This document shows positions 1 through 6,916 of a DNA stretch of 11,758 bases, in pieces. A model generated the notes under the pieces. That model searched no databases and was not told the origin of the DNA. It saw only the letters and a list, made by a program, of their open reading frames with translations. The stretch spans positions 1-11,758 of the forward strand of contig WQYS01000046.1 in the NCBI GenBank assembly GCA_009781125.1, read 5' to 3'. Source of the DNA: Acidobacteriaceae bacterium (GTDB taxonomy: Bacteria; Acidobacteriota; Terriglobia; Terriglobales; Acidobacteriaceae). Both the position numbers and the translations under genes were made by a program. Numbering within the stretch: the first letter of the stretch is position 1; each line of letters begins with the position of its first letter.

Positions 1-1824
1 CGCCGGACTGGCCTTGGCGTTCTGGAGAATCAGGGTCAATTGCGAGTCGTTGGTATCGATCAGGCGGTAGACCTGCGCGAAGTTGCGGCGTTCCTTTACT
101 TGCAGGCTGGCGCTCGTGCCGGGCTGGACGGCGACGCGGAAGCGGTAGAGGCCGCTGGTGGTCTCGGCGGGCTGGGTCTCGGAGTCGAGCTTCCATCCCT
201 CGTGGATGGGGTGCTCGACGATGACCGTGCGCGGGTCGGCGGAGGAGTTGCGCACCGTGTACTCGACCTCGGCGAGCTGGCTGGTCTGCTCGCGCAGGAC
301 ACCTTTGTTGACGGTGATGCTCAGGATGCGCTGCGAATCGTTGGACTTATCGGCGATGACGCGGACGGCCTGGTCGGCGGCGTAGGAGAGCAGCCGCTTC
401 TCGTCGGGGTGGATCGGGTCGAGCAGGCCCTGGCCGCTGAAGTTGCCGTTCTCGACGATGGAGAAGCTGCCGCGATCGATGGTAAGGCTGCTGGAGTTGG
501 TGAGCCACAGCGCGCGCAACGGAGCGTCATCTTCGTTGGAAGCTGACCAGATGGTGACCTGCTCGATGGGAATCTTGGTCTGGAAGATGGGAACCAGAGC
601 TGACTCGTTCTTGCGAATAGTGACCGGGTCGGTCAGCTTGTACTCGAAGTAGTTGTCGTAGGCGGATGTGCTGGTGTTGGGAGCGATGGAGTTATTGGCC
701 GCGTCCTCGTACTCGATCGCTGGAGCAGAAGGGGAAACCATCACTTGTGCATGGAGAGAACGTGCTTTCATCGCGGGAGCAGGAGCCATTTCTGCCATCA
801 TTCCGGCTCCACTCCCATTGCCCATTGACATTCCGGCGACGCCAGCAACCTCCTGTTTGGCGTCCTCTCCGGATTCATGGGTCTGCGGAGTAAGCTGAGC
901 CTCTTGTGCAATCGGGACCTCGGGACGGCGGGAGTAGATAGGCTGCGAGAGCGGCTGGATAAAGCTCTGCGGCGAGCCGGCGATGAGGGACAGCTGAACG
1001 CTGTTCCAGTCCGTGCCTACAGTGTTATCGACCACGGCCCAGCCTTGCAGAGTCGCCGACTCAGGAGCGCCTGCCTGTTTGCTGGTCAGCAGCACTCGGT
1101 AGGTGGACTTCCAGATGGGGACTTCGGAGATGTAGCTGACGCGAAGCTGGCGCGTGCCCGTGCCGGAGTCGGTCAGCGTAAGGTGGCGCAGGCCCTGGCT
1201 GCGGTTGTTGGCGATCACCTCCAGATACCGCGTGAGGTCGGCGTGCAGAGTGGAGTCGAGCAGCCGAACCGCGACGCCAGAGGTCAGCTCGAAGGTGCGT
1301 ACGGCGCCCGAGTCGGAGACTACGGTAAGGAAGCGGCGTTCGGCGGCGGGAGCATCCTTGGTGGCAGACGTGGAGCGGACCTCCATATTGAGGATGCGGC
1401 CCGTAAAGGCAGCTCCGGTGCCGGTCACCTCGACGTTGGCTCCACGAATCGCGGCGTAGAGGTCGGCGGTGCTGGCATCGTCGCCGAGAGCGATGGGAAG
1501 CGCTTGCAACTGCTGCTCCAGCGGGGTGGTGGAGTTGTAGCCCGCGCCGGTGATGCGGCCTCCGTTGAGGTCGATGGCCGTCAGCGATTGGAGCACGTCG
1601 TTGAGCTGGCCGGTGGTGAAGTCGATGGTAACGGACTGGTTGCCGGTGACCGTGCCGGAGTGCTCGAAGTAGCCCACGCCGTTCTTATAGAGAGCGACCC
1701 GGGTAACAGGGAGCGAGGCGCTCTTTTCAGGCTTCGACTCAGGACGCGGTGTCTGCGCAGTCTGCGCAACGGATGGGAAAGCCAGGGACAGGGAGAACAA
1801 GGAAGTACATGCAAGTAGCCGCAC
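1..1824 (-). CDS. Secreted DUF4139-domain protein, C-terminus cut off by the window edge
   Basis: An open frame of 608 codons starts at a GTG and runs off the left edge with no stop. I chose this GTG because AAGG lies 9-12 nt upstream and it directly begins a signal peptide: a short basic start (VRLLAC), a hydrophobic stretch, and a likely signal peptidase I site after residue 20 (SVA/QT). The mature N-terminus has the motif TRVALYKNGVGYFEHSG (residues 41-57). The middle has VSYISEVPIWKSTYRVLL (about 228-245), and YFEYKLTDPVTIRKNESALV follows at about 390-410. These three blocks are typical of DUF4139 proteins, which are predicted beta-rich exported proteins without an agreed biochemical role. 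A Gly/Met/Ala-rich low-complexity linker sits near residues 320-350. The gene is divergent from the 2148 gene across a repeat-filled spacer. The family call is by motif recognition; function is unknown. Confidence 0.85.
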   Translation of the reverse strand, partial: MRLLACTSLFSLSLAFPSVAQTAQTPRPESKPEKSASLPVTRVALYKNGVGYFEHSGTVTGNQSVTIDFTTGQLNDVLQSLTAIDLNGGRITGAGYNSTTPLEQQLQALPIALGDDASTADLYAAIRGANVEVTGTGAAFTGRILNMEVRSTSATKDAPAAERRFLTVVSDSGAVRTFELTSGVAVRLLDSTLHADLTRYLEVIANNRSQGLRHLTLTDSGTGTRQLRVSYISEVPIWKSTYRVLLTSKQAGAPESATLQGWAVVDNTVGTDWNSVQLSLIAGSPQSFIQPLSQPIYSRRPEVPIAQEAQLTPQTHESGEDAKQEVAGVAGMSMGNGSGAGMMAEMAPAPAMKARSLHAQVMVSPSAPAIEYEDAANNSIAPNTSTSAYDNYFEYKLTDPVTIRKNESALVPIFQTKIPIEQVTIWSASNEDDAPLRALWLTNSSSLTIDRGSFSIVENGNFSGQGLLDPIHPDEKRLLSYAADQAVRVIADKSNDSQRILSITVNKGVLREQTSQLAEVEYTVRNSSADPRTVIVEHPIHEGWKLDSETQPAETTSGLYRFRVAVQPGTSASLQVKERRNFAQVYRLIDTNDSQLTLILQNAKASPA

Positions 1825-1912
1825 AGGAGGAGCCTTTCTTCCGGAAAATTCGGGTTACTGGAAGTGTAGACCCCCCGGAGGCTGAAATTGTTCCCGGATA
1901 GTTAAGAAAAAT

Positions 1913-2108
1913 GACCAGCTACAACCGTCCGGGTACCCCATGTCGCCGCGGCGACCGCAGCATTATCGCGCTTTTTGCGAAGGGTGGGAAGGTATGATGC
2001 TCAATCAACTATATGTCTTGTTTGAAACAGTGGTGAATTGAGACGTATACCTTCCCACCCTTCGCAAAAAGCGCGAAGGATGGGGCACCCGGACGGTTGT
2101 GGCTGGTC
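1913..2108. repeat. Long interrupted inverted repeat built from REP-like units (BIME-like)
   Basis: The left arm (1913-1995) and right arm (2047-2108) are near-perfect reverse complements, separated by a 51-nt loop. Outside one replacement the arms differ at only two positions. In the left arm 25 nt (1942-1966, starting with the perfect palindrome GTCGCCGCGGCGAC) stand where the right arm has 4 nt. Each arm runs from an outer GACCAGC(T/C)ACAACCGTCCG to an inner GCGAAGGGTGGGAAGGTAT. The element fills most of the 323-nt spacer between the divergent genes starting at 1824 and 2148. I see no gene in this spacer. The arms may form a cruciform or a strong RNA hairpin. The high arm identity suggests recent insertion or gene conversion. 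Absence of a transposase marks it as a non-autonomous palindromic element. Confidence 0.85.
2054..2090 (-). repeat. Intact REP-like hairpin unit within the right arm
   Basis: Read on the minus strand, this unit begins GGGTGCCCCAT and ends GCGAAGGGTGGG. Bases CCCATCCTTCGC pair with GCGAAGGGTGGG to give a 12-bp stem with one T-G wobble and a GCTTTTT loop. The same head (GGGTGCCCCA) and tail (GGGTGGG) frame both hairpins at 9031-9122, so this is one repeat family. The matching unit in the left arm has lost its own hairpin because of the 25-nt replacement. Confidence 0.75.
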
Positions 2109-2134
2109 AGTGTCCCGCCAGGGCACCAACAGCG

Positions 2135-2140
2135 TAAAAT
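2135..2140 (+). promoter_or_regulatory. Possible -10 element (TAAAAT) just before the ATG at 2148
   Basis: TAAAAT ends 7 nt before the ATG. A start site at the usual distance from it would fall on or next to the start codon, so the mRNA would be leaderless. This fits the lack of a Shine-Dalgarno sequence there. No convincing -35 box is visible (GTCCCG at the expected spacing), so the call is weak. Confidence 0.3.
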
Positions 2141-2147
2141 AGCGAAC

Positions 2148-2675
2148 ATGAAGGTACCTCGTCTTCGTATTGCATTCATCGCTGCCGTGGCGGTTCTGGC
2201 GGCGATTCCTCTGAGCGTTTCCGCACAGGATGAGCATGTGCGCCACGGCCGCAAGTACAAGCCTCTGCCGGAGACCTCACACATCCAGGTAGTGGTCACC
2301 AAGAAATCGAACGGCAAGCCCATCTTGAACGCAGGCGTCGTCTTCGTCGCCTCGACGAAGGAGGGTAAGAACCTGGGCAGTTATGAGGTGAAAAGCGGCC
2401 TCGAAGGCAAGGCCGTCATCGACATTATTCCGCGGGGCAGCATCGTCCGCGTGCAGGTGATCGCCAACGGATTTGCCACCTTTGCCCAGGACTACACGGT
2501 CGATGAGCCGAGCCGCGAGATCGCCGTCGAAATGCAGAGTCCACGGGAGCAGGTCTCCGCTTACGAGAAGAACTCCGGGGAGGAGTCGTCAAGGCAGCCT
2601 GGCGTGCAGGAGCCGGTTCGTCCTCCTACGCCTCCGCCTGCTACGCCCGCGTCGCCTGAGACAGCGCCGAAATAG
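2148..2675 (+). CDS. Small exported protein with carboxypeptidase-regulatory-like beta domain
   Basis: This gene encodes 175 residues. I chose the ATG at 2148 because it directly opens a clean signal peptide: MKVPRLR, then a hydrophobic core (IAFIAAVAVLAAIPLSV), with cleavage expected after SVSA at residue 26. The mature part has a single beta-rich region, roughly residues 43-125, containing VTKKSNGKPILNAGVVFVA, a Gly-rich turn, and IPRGSIVRVQVIANGFATF. This pattern resembles the carboxypeptidase-regulatory/transthyretin-like fold (a 'K-GkPi-nA-V' start and an 'i-v-a-GFatf' end). The last 50 residues are charged, then Pro-rich (RPPTPPPATPASPE), suggesting a periplasmic or surface-attached tail. 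No catalytic residues are evident. The next gene starts 8 nt after the stop, so the two are probably co-transcribed. Fold assignment is tentative; precise function is unknown. Confidence 0.8.
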   Translation: MKVPRLRIAFIAAVAVLAAIPLSVSAQDEHVRHGRKYKPLPETSHIQVVVTKKSNGKPILNAGVVFVASTKEGKNLGSYEVKSGLEGKAVIDIIPRGSIVRVQVIANGFATFAQDYTVDEPSREIAVEMQSPREQVSAYEKNSGEESSRQPGVQEPVRPPTPPPATPASPETAPK

Positions 2676-2683
2676 CTATCCGC

Positions 2684-3412
2684 ATGGAGAAACCTCTTCG
2701 AGGCAAGAGAGCGCTTGTTACGGGAGCGGCCAGAAGAATTGGCCGCTCCATCGCCTTAACTCTGGCCGAGAACGGAGCCAGTGTTGCAATCACCTATCTG
2801 CGCTCGCAGCAGGAGGCTGAGCAGACAGCCCGCGACATCGCCGGGTTCGGCGTTGATGCCTTTGCAGTTCGATGCGATCTGCGCGATCCGGCTGCCATCG
2901 AAAAGATGGTTGCCTCGGTTGCGGAGGAGCTTGGCGGGCTGGACGTGCTGGTCAACAACGCCGCCAACTACGAATCAGCTGCGCTCGACCAGATCACTCC
3001 CGAACAGTGGGATCAGATATTCGCTACCAACGCCCGCGCGCCGTTTCTTGTGGCTCGGGCTGCGTATCCGCACCTGCGCGCGACGTGGGGGCGGATCATC
3101 AATATCGGCTCGATGGGCGGGCTGCATCCGTGGGCAACGCACGGGCACTACTGCGCCTCGAAGGCAGCGCTGCACATGCTCTCGCAGACGATGGCCAAGG
3201 CCTGGGCTCCGGAGATCAGCGTCAACTGCATCGCTCCGGGCGTGATCGCGATGGGTGAGGACGACGAGGAATCCCGGCGCTTCGCCGCCAGGACTCCCAT
3301 GAAGAGAAACGGCACGCCCGAGGACATAGCGGCGGCGGCGCTCTTCTTTGCGACCGCTCCGGAGTTCATCACCGGACAGCTGCTGGTCGTCGATGGAGGG
3401 CTGGGGCTGTAG
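2684..3412 (+). CDS. Short-chain dehydrogenase/reductase (FabG/pteridine-reductase-like)
   Basis: This is a complete 242-residue classical SDR, a soluble NAD(P)H-dependent oxidoreductase. The Rossmann motif TGAARRIG is at 13-20. The adenine-binding Asp is D65 (CDLRD), NNAAN is at 91-95, and the catalytic residues are N116, S143, Y156 and K160 (YCASK). The PG motif follows in 'NCIAPGVIAMG', and the C-terminus has the usual TGQLLVVDGG. The basic residues in TGAARRIGRSIA favour NADPH and recall pteridine reductases and FolM. FabG-like ketoreductases have a similar layout, so the substrate cannot be read from the sequence. The ATG is 8 nt after the stop of the upstream exported-protein gene with no clear Shine-Dalgarno site, suggesting translation from the same mRNA. 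Its stop lies 5 bp from the convergent phosphatase gene's stop. Confidence 0.92.
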   Translation: MEKPLRGKRALVTGAARRIGRSIALTLAENGASVAITYLRSQQEAEQTARDIAGFGVDAFAVRCDLRDPAAIEKMVASVAEELGGLDVLVNNAANYESAALDQITPEQWDQIFATNARAPFLVARAAYPHLRATWGRIINIGSMGGLHPWATHGHYCASKAALHMLSQTMAKAWAPEISVNCIAPGVIAMGEDDEESRRFAARTPMKRNGTPEDIAAAALFFATAPEFITGQLLVVDGGLGL

Positions 3413-3417
3413 CCTGG

Positions 3418-4209
3418 CTATGCGCGAGCCAGACGCCGCCACCATCGCTTGGGCGTCTGATCGCCGTCGATGCCGAGACGGTCTGGCTGCGGCGGCAGCG
3501 GCTCTCCCATGAACACTGACAATGGGTTGGTGACGAACAGCCGGCGCGCTTCATCAGGCCCATAGCTGTTTGCTATCAGATCGAACGCCTCGCGCATCTT
3601 CGGCGGACGCGAGGTGATGTTATGAGCATCGGTGGCCACGAACTGAACCCATCGCTTCCGGAGCAGCTCCTGCGCCAGCCGCTCGGCCCTCCTGCCCTGA
3701 TGTCCCAGAAGAGAGCCAGCCGTGATCTGGAGAAGCACGCCGATGCGCAGCCACTCCACCATACGTGAAGGATCCGCCTGCAAGGTAGCGTTTCGTTCCG
3801 GGTGGGTCAGGATGGGCGTCAAGCCTTCGAGATGGAGCTGAAAGAAGACGTCGGTCAATCCCGGCGAAAGGCCGAAGTCGGGAATCTCTACCAACAGGAA
3901 TCCTAAGCCATTAATGCTGTAACGCGAGGGCTGGCGGCGGGCCTCCAGGAAGTTGTCGTAGGAGAGATGAAAGTCCGATCCGCGTCCCAGCGTCAGGTTC
4001 AGACCTTCGCACCGGATTGCGCGCCGCAGCTCTTCGATTCTTTCGTCGATGATCTCCGGCTGGTACTCGTACTGATCGTTCGAGTGGGGCGTGCAGACAA
4101 TATGAGTGATGCCATCGGCGGCAGCCATTCGCGCCATGGCCAGCGAGGTCTCGCGATTGGCGGCCCCATCGTCTACGCCCCACACGAGATGATGGTGTAT
4201 GTCGATCAT
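3418..4209 (-). CDS. PHP-family protein-tyrosine phosphatase, CpsB/CapC/YwqE type
   Basis: The protein has 263 residues from the chosen ATG, close to the roughly 255 usual for CpsB. These manganese-dependent phosphatases remove phosphate from bacterial tyrosine kinases that control capsule or exopolysaccharide export. Visible metal-site motifs are MIDIHHH (H5, H7), VDDGA (D13/D14), TPH (H42), VEIP (E108), THPERN (H136) and ATDAHN (D194, H196). The usual Glu in GQEIR is replaced by Asp in GSDFHLS (D79), a conservative change. I chose the ATG at 4209 because family members typically begin MIDxHxH and GGAA lies 6-9 nt upstream. In-frame alternatives are an ATG at 4215 and a GTG at 4236. It lies 50 bp downstream of purQ on the same strand, so they may share a transcript. 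No tyrosine kinase or polysaccharide gene is in the window, so the target is unknown. Confidence 0.88.
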   Translation of the reverse strand: MIDIHHHLVWGVDDGAANRETSLAMARMAAADGITHIVCTPHSNDQYEYQPEIIDERIEELRRAIRCEGLNLTLGRGSDFHLSYDNFLEARRQPSRYSINGLGFLLVEIPDFGLSPGLTDVFFQLHLEGLTPILTHPERNATLQADPSRMVEWLRIGVLLQITAGSLLGHQGRRAERLAQELLRKRWVQFVATDAHNITSRPPKMREAFDLIANSYGPDEARRLFVTNPLSVFMGEPLPPQPDRLGIDGDQTPKRWWRRLARA

Positions 4210-4259
4210 TCCCATTCCGTCGACCAAGGCTATCACTAAGATGCTGCGGACGAAAAAAA

Positions 4260-4958
4260 CTATCGGGCCGTTACCATCGACTGGATCATGGACTGAAAGA
4301 TCAGCAGTCCATCTGCCGACCCTAGCAGGCTTTCGCTGGAGCGGTCAGGGTGCGGCATCATGCCCAGAACGTTGCGGCCTTCGCTTAACACACCGGCGAT
4401 GTTTTCAAGCGAGCCGTTGGGATTGGCCGCCTTTGTCGGTTCGCCCTCGCGCGTCACGTAGCGGAAGGCGATCCGGTCTTCGCGCTTGAGCCGGGCCAGC
4501 GTCTCCGCGTCGCAGAAGTAGTTTCCTTCCATGTGTCCGATGGGCATCTGCAGCACGCGCCCTTTGCCGATTCCGCTGGTAAAGGGCGAGTCCGCCGTTT
4601 CGGTGCGCAAGTACAGATGGCGGCAGATGTATTGCTGGCCTGCGTTGCGCATGAGCGCTCCGGGCAGCAGGCCCGACTCGCAGAGAATCTGGAAGCCGTT
4701 GCAGATTCCCATGACCAGGCCGCCGCTCCGGGCAAACTTCGTGACCGACTGCATCACCGGAGCGAACTTGGCGATGGCTCCTGTGCGCAGGTAGTCGCCG
4801 TAGGCGAAGCCTCCTGGCACGAGGATGGCGTCGCAGCCTTCGAGGTCCTCGGATGCATGCCACAGAAAGGTTACAGGCTGACGAGCGTGCGCGTCGATCA
4901 CATGGTAGGTATCGTGATCGCAGTTAGACCCCGGAAAGACAAGAACGCCAAACTTCAT
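4260..4958 (-). CDS. purQ: Phosphoribosylformylglycinamidine synthase subunit PurQ (glutaminase)
   Basis: This complete 232-residue class I glutamine amidotransferase is the PurQ subunit of FGAM synthase. It frees ammonia from glutamine for PurL in step four of purine synthesis, with PurS as bridge. The start [16 protein letters not shown] is characteristic of the family. The oxyanion region is [13 protein letters not shown], the nucleophile is C86 (GICNGFQIL), and the catalytic His is H203 in [10 protein letters not shown]. The usual third residue (Glu in HPER) is Asp205 here. The ATG lacks a Shine-Dalgarno sequence; TAATAT (plus-strand 4982-4987), 23 nt upstream, could be a -10 box giving a short leader. 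purL and purS are not adjacent. The phosphatase gene follows 50 bp downstream. A toxin-gene remnant occupies the upstream spacer and may contain the promoter. Confidence 0.96.
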   Translation of the reverse strand: MKFGVLVFPGSNCDHDTYHVIDAHARQPVTFLWHASEDLEGCDAILVPGGFAYGDYLRTGAIAKFAPVMQSVTKFARSGGLVMGICNGFQILCESGLLPGALMRNAGQQYICRHLYLRTETADSPFTSGIGKGRVLQMPIGHMEGNYFCDAETLARLKREDRIAFRYVTREGEPTKAANPNGSLENIAGVLSEGRNVLGMMPHPDRSSESLLGSADGLLIFQSMIQSMVTAR

Positions 4959-4984
4959 ACGTCAAGAATAAACGATACGAGATA

Positions 4985-5136
4985 TTAGCCCAGTACCGAA
5001 GCTATTGCATGGCGGAGTCCTTCCCGATCGGCAGGAGCCAGCGCACCCAGTTTCTTAACGACGAGACGTTGCTCCGTGTAGCGAAAACGGGCTTAATCGC
5101 TGAAGGCTTCAAAAGATTGGCTGCCTGCCATTGGCT
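4985..5136 (-). pseudogene. Frameshifted 3' remnant of a MazF/PemK-like toxin gene
   Basis: The minus strand between the permease stop and purQ encodes about 50 recognisable residues in two frames. The first frame reads SQWQAANLLKPSAIKPVFAT. It then breaks near 5075-5080, and the second frame reads TEQRLVVKKLGALAPADREG and continues LRHAIASVLG to a TAA at 4985. Joined, they match the C-terminal pattern of PemK/MazF-type mRNA endonuclease toxins ('dWqaAgLlkPS', then 'rLgxLsxxDrexlrxxlxxvLG'). Removing two bases (one AC in GCTACACGGAG) would restore one frame. The N-terminal half is absent, with the transporter operon ending exactly where it should lie, and no antitoxin gene is seen. So this is a decayed end fragment. 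The family call is from memory of the motif. Confidence 0.6.
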
Positions 5137-5146
5137 TACCGTATTT

Positions 5147-6916
5147 TCAACTGCCCAGTTTATAGCGCGTCTCCGCTAACCGGTAGAGCGGACGCCAGAC
5201 CAGCCGGTTAATGGTCACGACCATCAGCGCCATCACGATGGTTGCCATCAGCAGAATATGGAACTGGCCGCTGTCGGTGGCGGTGCTGATAGTAGCGCCT
5301 AGCCCAACCGTTTTCAGCGTCTCGCCTTGCAGGCGGGAGTATTCCGCTACGATGCTTGCGTTCCATGCGCCTCCGCTGGCCGTGACCAGGCCGGTAATCA
5401 GGTAAGGGAAGATGCCCGGCAGAATCACCGTCTTCCAGCGCTGAACCGTGTTGAAGCGGAACAGCGCCGACACCTCGCGCAGGTCGGACGGAATGGCCAT
5501 GGCTCCGGCGATCACGTTGAACAGGATGTACCACTGCGTTCCCAGCAGCATCAGAGCGATGGCTCCGATGCCCATGCCTCCGCCCACGCGCACCAGCGCC
5601 AGCAGGATAACCGGAAACAGCGCGGTCGCAGGGACCGATGCCGCAATCTGCGCCAGAGGCTGCGCGATCTTCGCCAGTCGAGGATGGAAGCCGATGGCGA
5701 CACCAACGGGAATCGTCCAGGCGGAGGCCAGCAACAGCGATAGATTTACGCGCAGAAAGGTGGCCAGAGCGCCTTGCATGATGCCGCCGAACTCCGCGCC
5801 GTCCACCTGCCGCAGAAGCACGAGCACGCGGAAGGCTGCATACAACACACACACGGCGACGACGGCAAAAGTGGTTCGGCGCAGCCATGCCCTCGTCCGC
5901 GCATCACGGCTTGCGGATCGGGTGGCGGCCCTGTGCCGCTGCTCCGTCTGCCGCCGGGCCAGCCGCTGATAGATGCTTTCAGTGAGCGGCTTGATCGCGC
6001 GCCGCTCCAGCGTGCGCAGGCTGCGCGCGTAGCGCAGCAGGTGCAGCAGCGGACTGTGAAACTCCGTGCCGCTGGTGCTCTGCTCGAACTTGAACTTGTT
6101 GCTCCACGCGATGATGGGCCGCCAGATGAGCTGGTCCATCATGACGATGATCGCAATCATCGTGGCCAGTCCCCAGGCAATGGCGGCGCCGTCGCCTTCA
6201 CTGGCTGCGGTTTGCAGATACGAGCCGAGGCCGGGCAGACGGAAGTCCTTCGCGCCCAGCACGAACATCTCGCAGGCCATCAGAAAGAACCATCCTCCGG
6301 CTACCGAGACCATCGAGTTCCACACCAGGCCGATGGCCGAGTAGGGAAGCTCCAGTTGCACCAGCCGTTGCCAGCGCGAGAACTTGTAGATCTCCGCCGC
6401 CTCCATCAGCTCGCGGGGAATGCTCTTCAGCGAGGAGTAGAAGCTGAAGGCCATGTTCCAGACCTGTCCGGTGAAGATGAGGACAATCGCGCCCATCTCG
6501 ATGCCAAGCTGATGACGCGGGACCAGTGCGACCATCGCCAGCATGACTCCGGGAAGAAAGCTCAGCACGGGGATCGACTGCAAGATGTCGAGCGCAGCGA
6601 TCATCAGAGCTTCCAGGCGGCGATTGTAGGCGGCAAGATATCCGTAACCGACGGCGAAAAGAAGACTCAATAGATAAGCCAGCACGATGCGTGCCAGAGA
6701 ATAAAACGCATACAGCGGCAGGGCGCGCGGACTCAGCGAAATCTCGATCTCCGGCAGGGGACGCCCAAGCCAGTACCTCGCCAGTTGCATGAACGCGAAG
6801 AAGGCTGCCAACGCAATCGCCGCGACGCCGAGGTCAGTCACGAAGGGCCAGGTGTTTTTTGACGCCTGAGACCTGGCCAGTGTCTCTTGTGTGTAGCTCT
6901 GCTCGGCAGCGCTCAT
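5147..6916 (-). CDS. ABC importer permease, two fused NitT/TauT-type transmembrane domains
   Basis: This 589-residue inner-membrane protein contains two copies of the binding-protein-dependent permease domain, about twice the usual single length. The first domain spans about residues 28-275 and the second about 345-585, joined by a basic hydrophilic linker (about 290-345, rich in Arg). Each has the EAA-type cytoplasmic loop that docks on the ATPase: residues 168-193 (ELMEAAEIYKFSRWQRLVQ) and 478-503 (DLREVSALFRFNTVQRWK). Each also repeats 'GGxW...xxaEm/Y' and ends with a similar 'qLiWRP/rLvWRP' segment, showing internal duplication. Its ATG overlaps the ATPase stop by 4 nt (ATGA), with GAAGG upstream, so the two are translationally coupled. 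One polypeptide can supply both membrane halves of the transporter. Substrate is unknown because no binding protein is present; nitrate, sulfonate and related anions are family possibilities only. Confidence 0.92.
   Translation of the reverse strand: MSAAEQSYTQETLARSQASKNTWPFVTDLGVAAIALAAFFAFMQLARYWLGRPLPEIEISLSPRALPLYAFYSLARIVLAYLLSLLFAVGYGYLAAYNRRLEALMIAALDILQSIPVLSFLPGVMLAMVALVPRHQLGIEMGAIVLIFTGQVWNMAFSFYSSLKSIPRELMEAAEIYKFSRWQRLVQLELPYSAIGLVWNSMVSVAGGWFFLMACEMFVLGAKDFRLPGLGSYLQTAASEGDGAAIAWGLATMIAIIVMMDQLIWRPIIAWSNKFKFEQSTSGTEFHSPLLHLLRYARSLRTLERRAIKPLTESIYQRLARRQTEQRHRAATRSASRDARTRAWLRRTTFAVVAVCVLYAAFRVLVLLRQVDGAEFGGIMQGALATFLRVNLSLLLASAWTIPVGVAIGFHPRLAKIAQPLAQIAASVPATALFPVILLALVRVGGGMGIGAIALMLLGTQWYILFNVIAGAMAIPSDLREVSALFRFNTVQRWKTVILPGIFPYLITGLVTASGGAWNASIVAEYSRLQGETLKTVGLGATISTATDSGQFHILLMATIVMALMVVTINRLVWRPLYRLAETRYKLGS

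Noticed and set aside
877..1818. Plus-strand open frame of 313 codons
   Set aside because: It is antisense to the DUF4139 gene, is rich in Arg/Gly/Val with no family motif, and the minus strand gives a signal peptide and known motifs over the same bases.
2097..2147. TTG start 17 codons upstream of the exported-protein ATG
   Set aside because: It lies inside the repeat arm and would bury the signal peptide behind an unrelated stretch.
4249..4275. Terminator between purQ and the phosphatase gene (seven T on the minus strand after the purQ stop)
   Set aside because: I could not find a GC-rich hairpin directly before the T-run.
5774..6673. Plus-strand open frame of 299 codons
   Set aside because: Antisense shadow of the permease; no recognisable motif.
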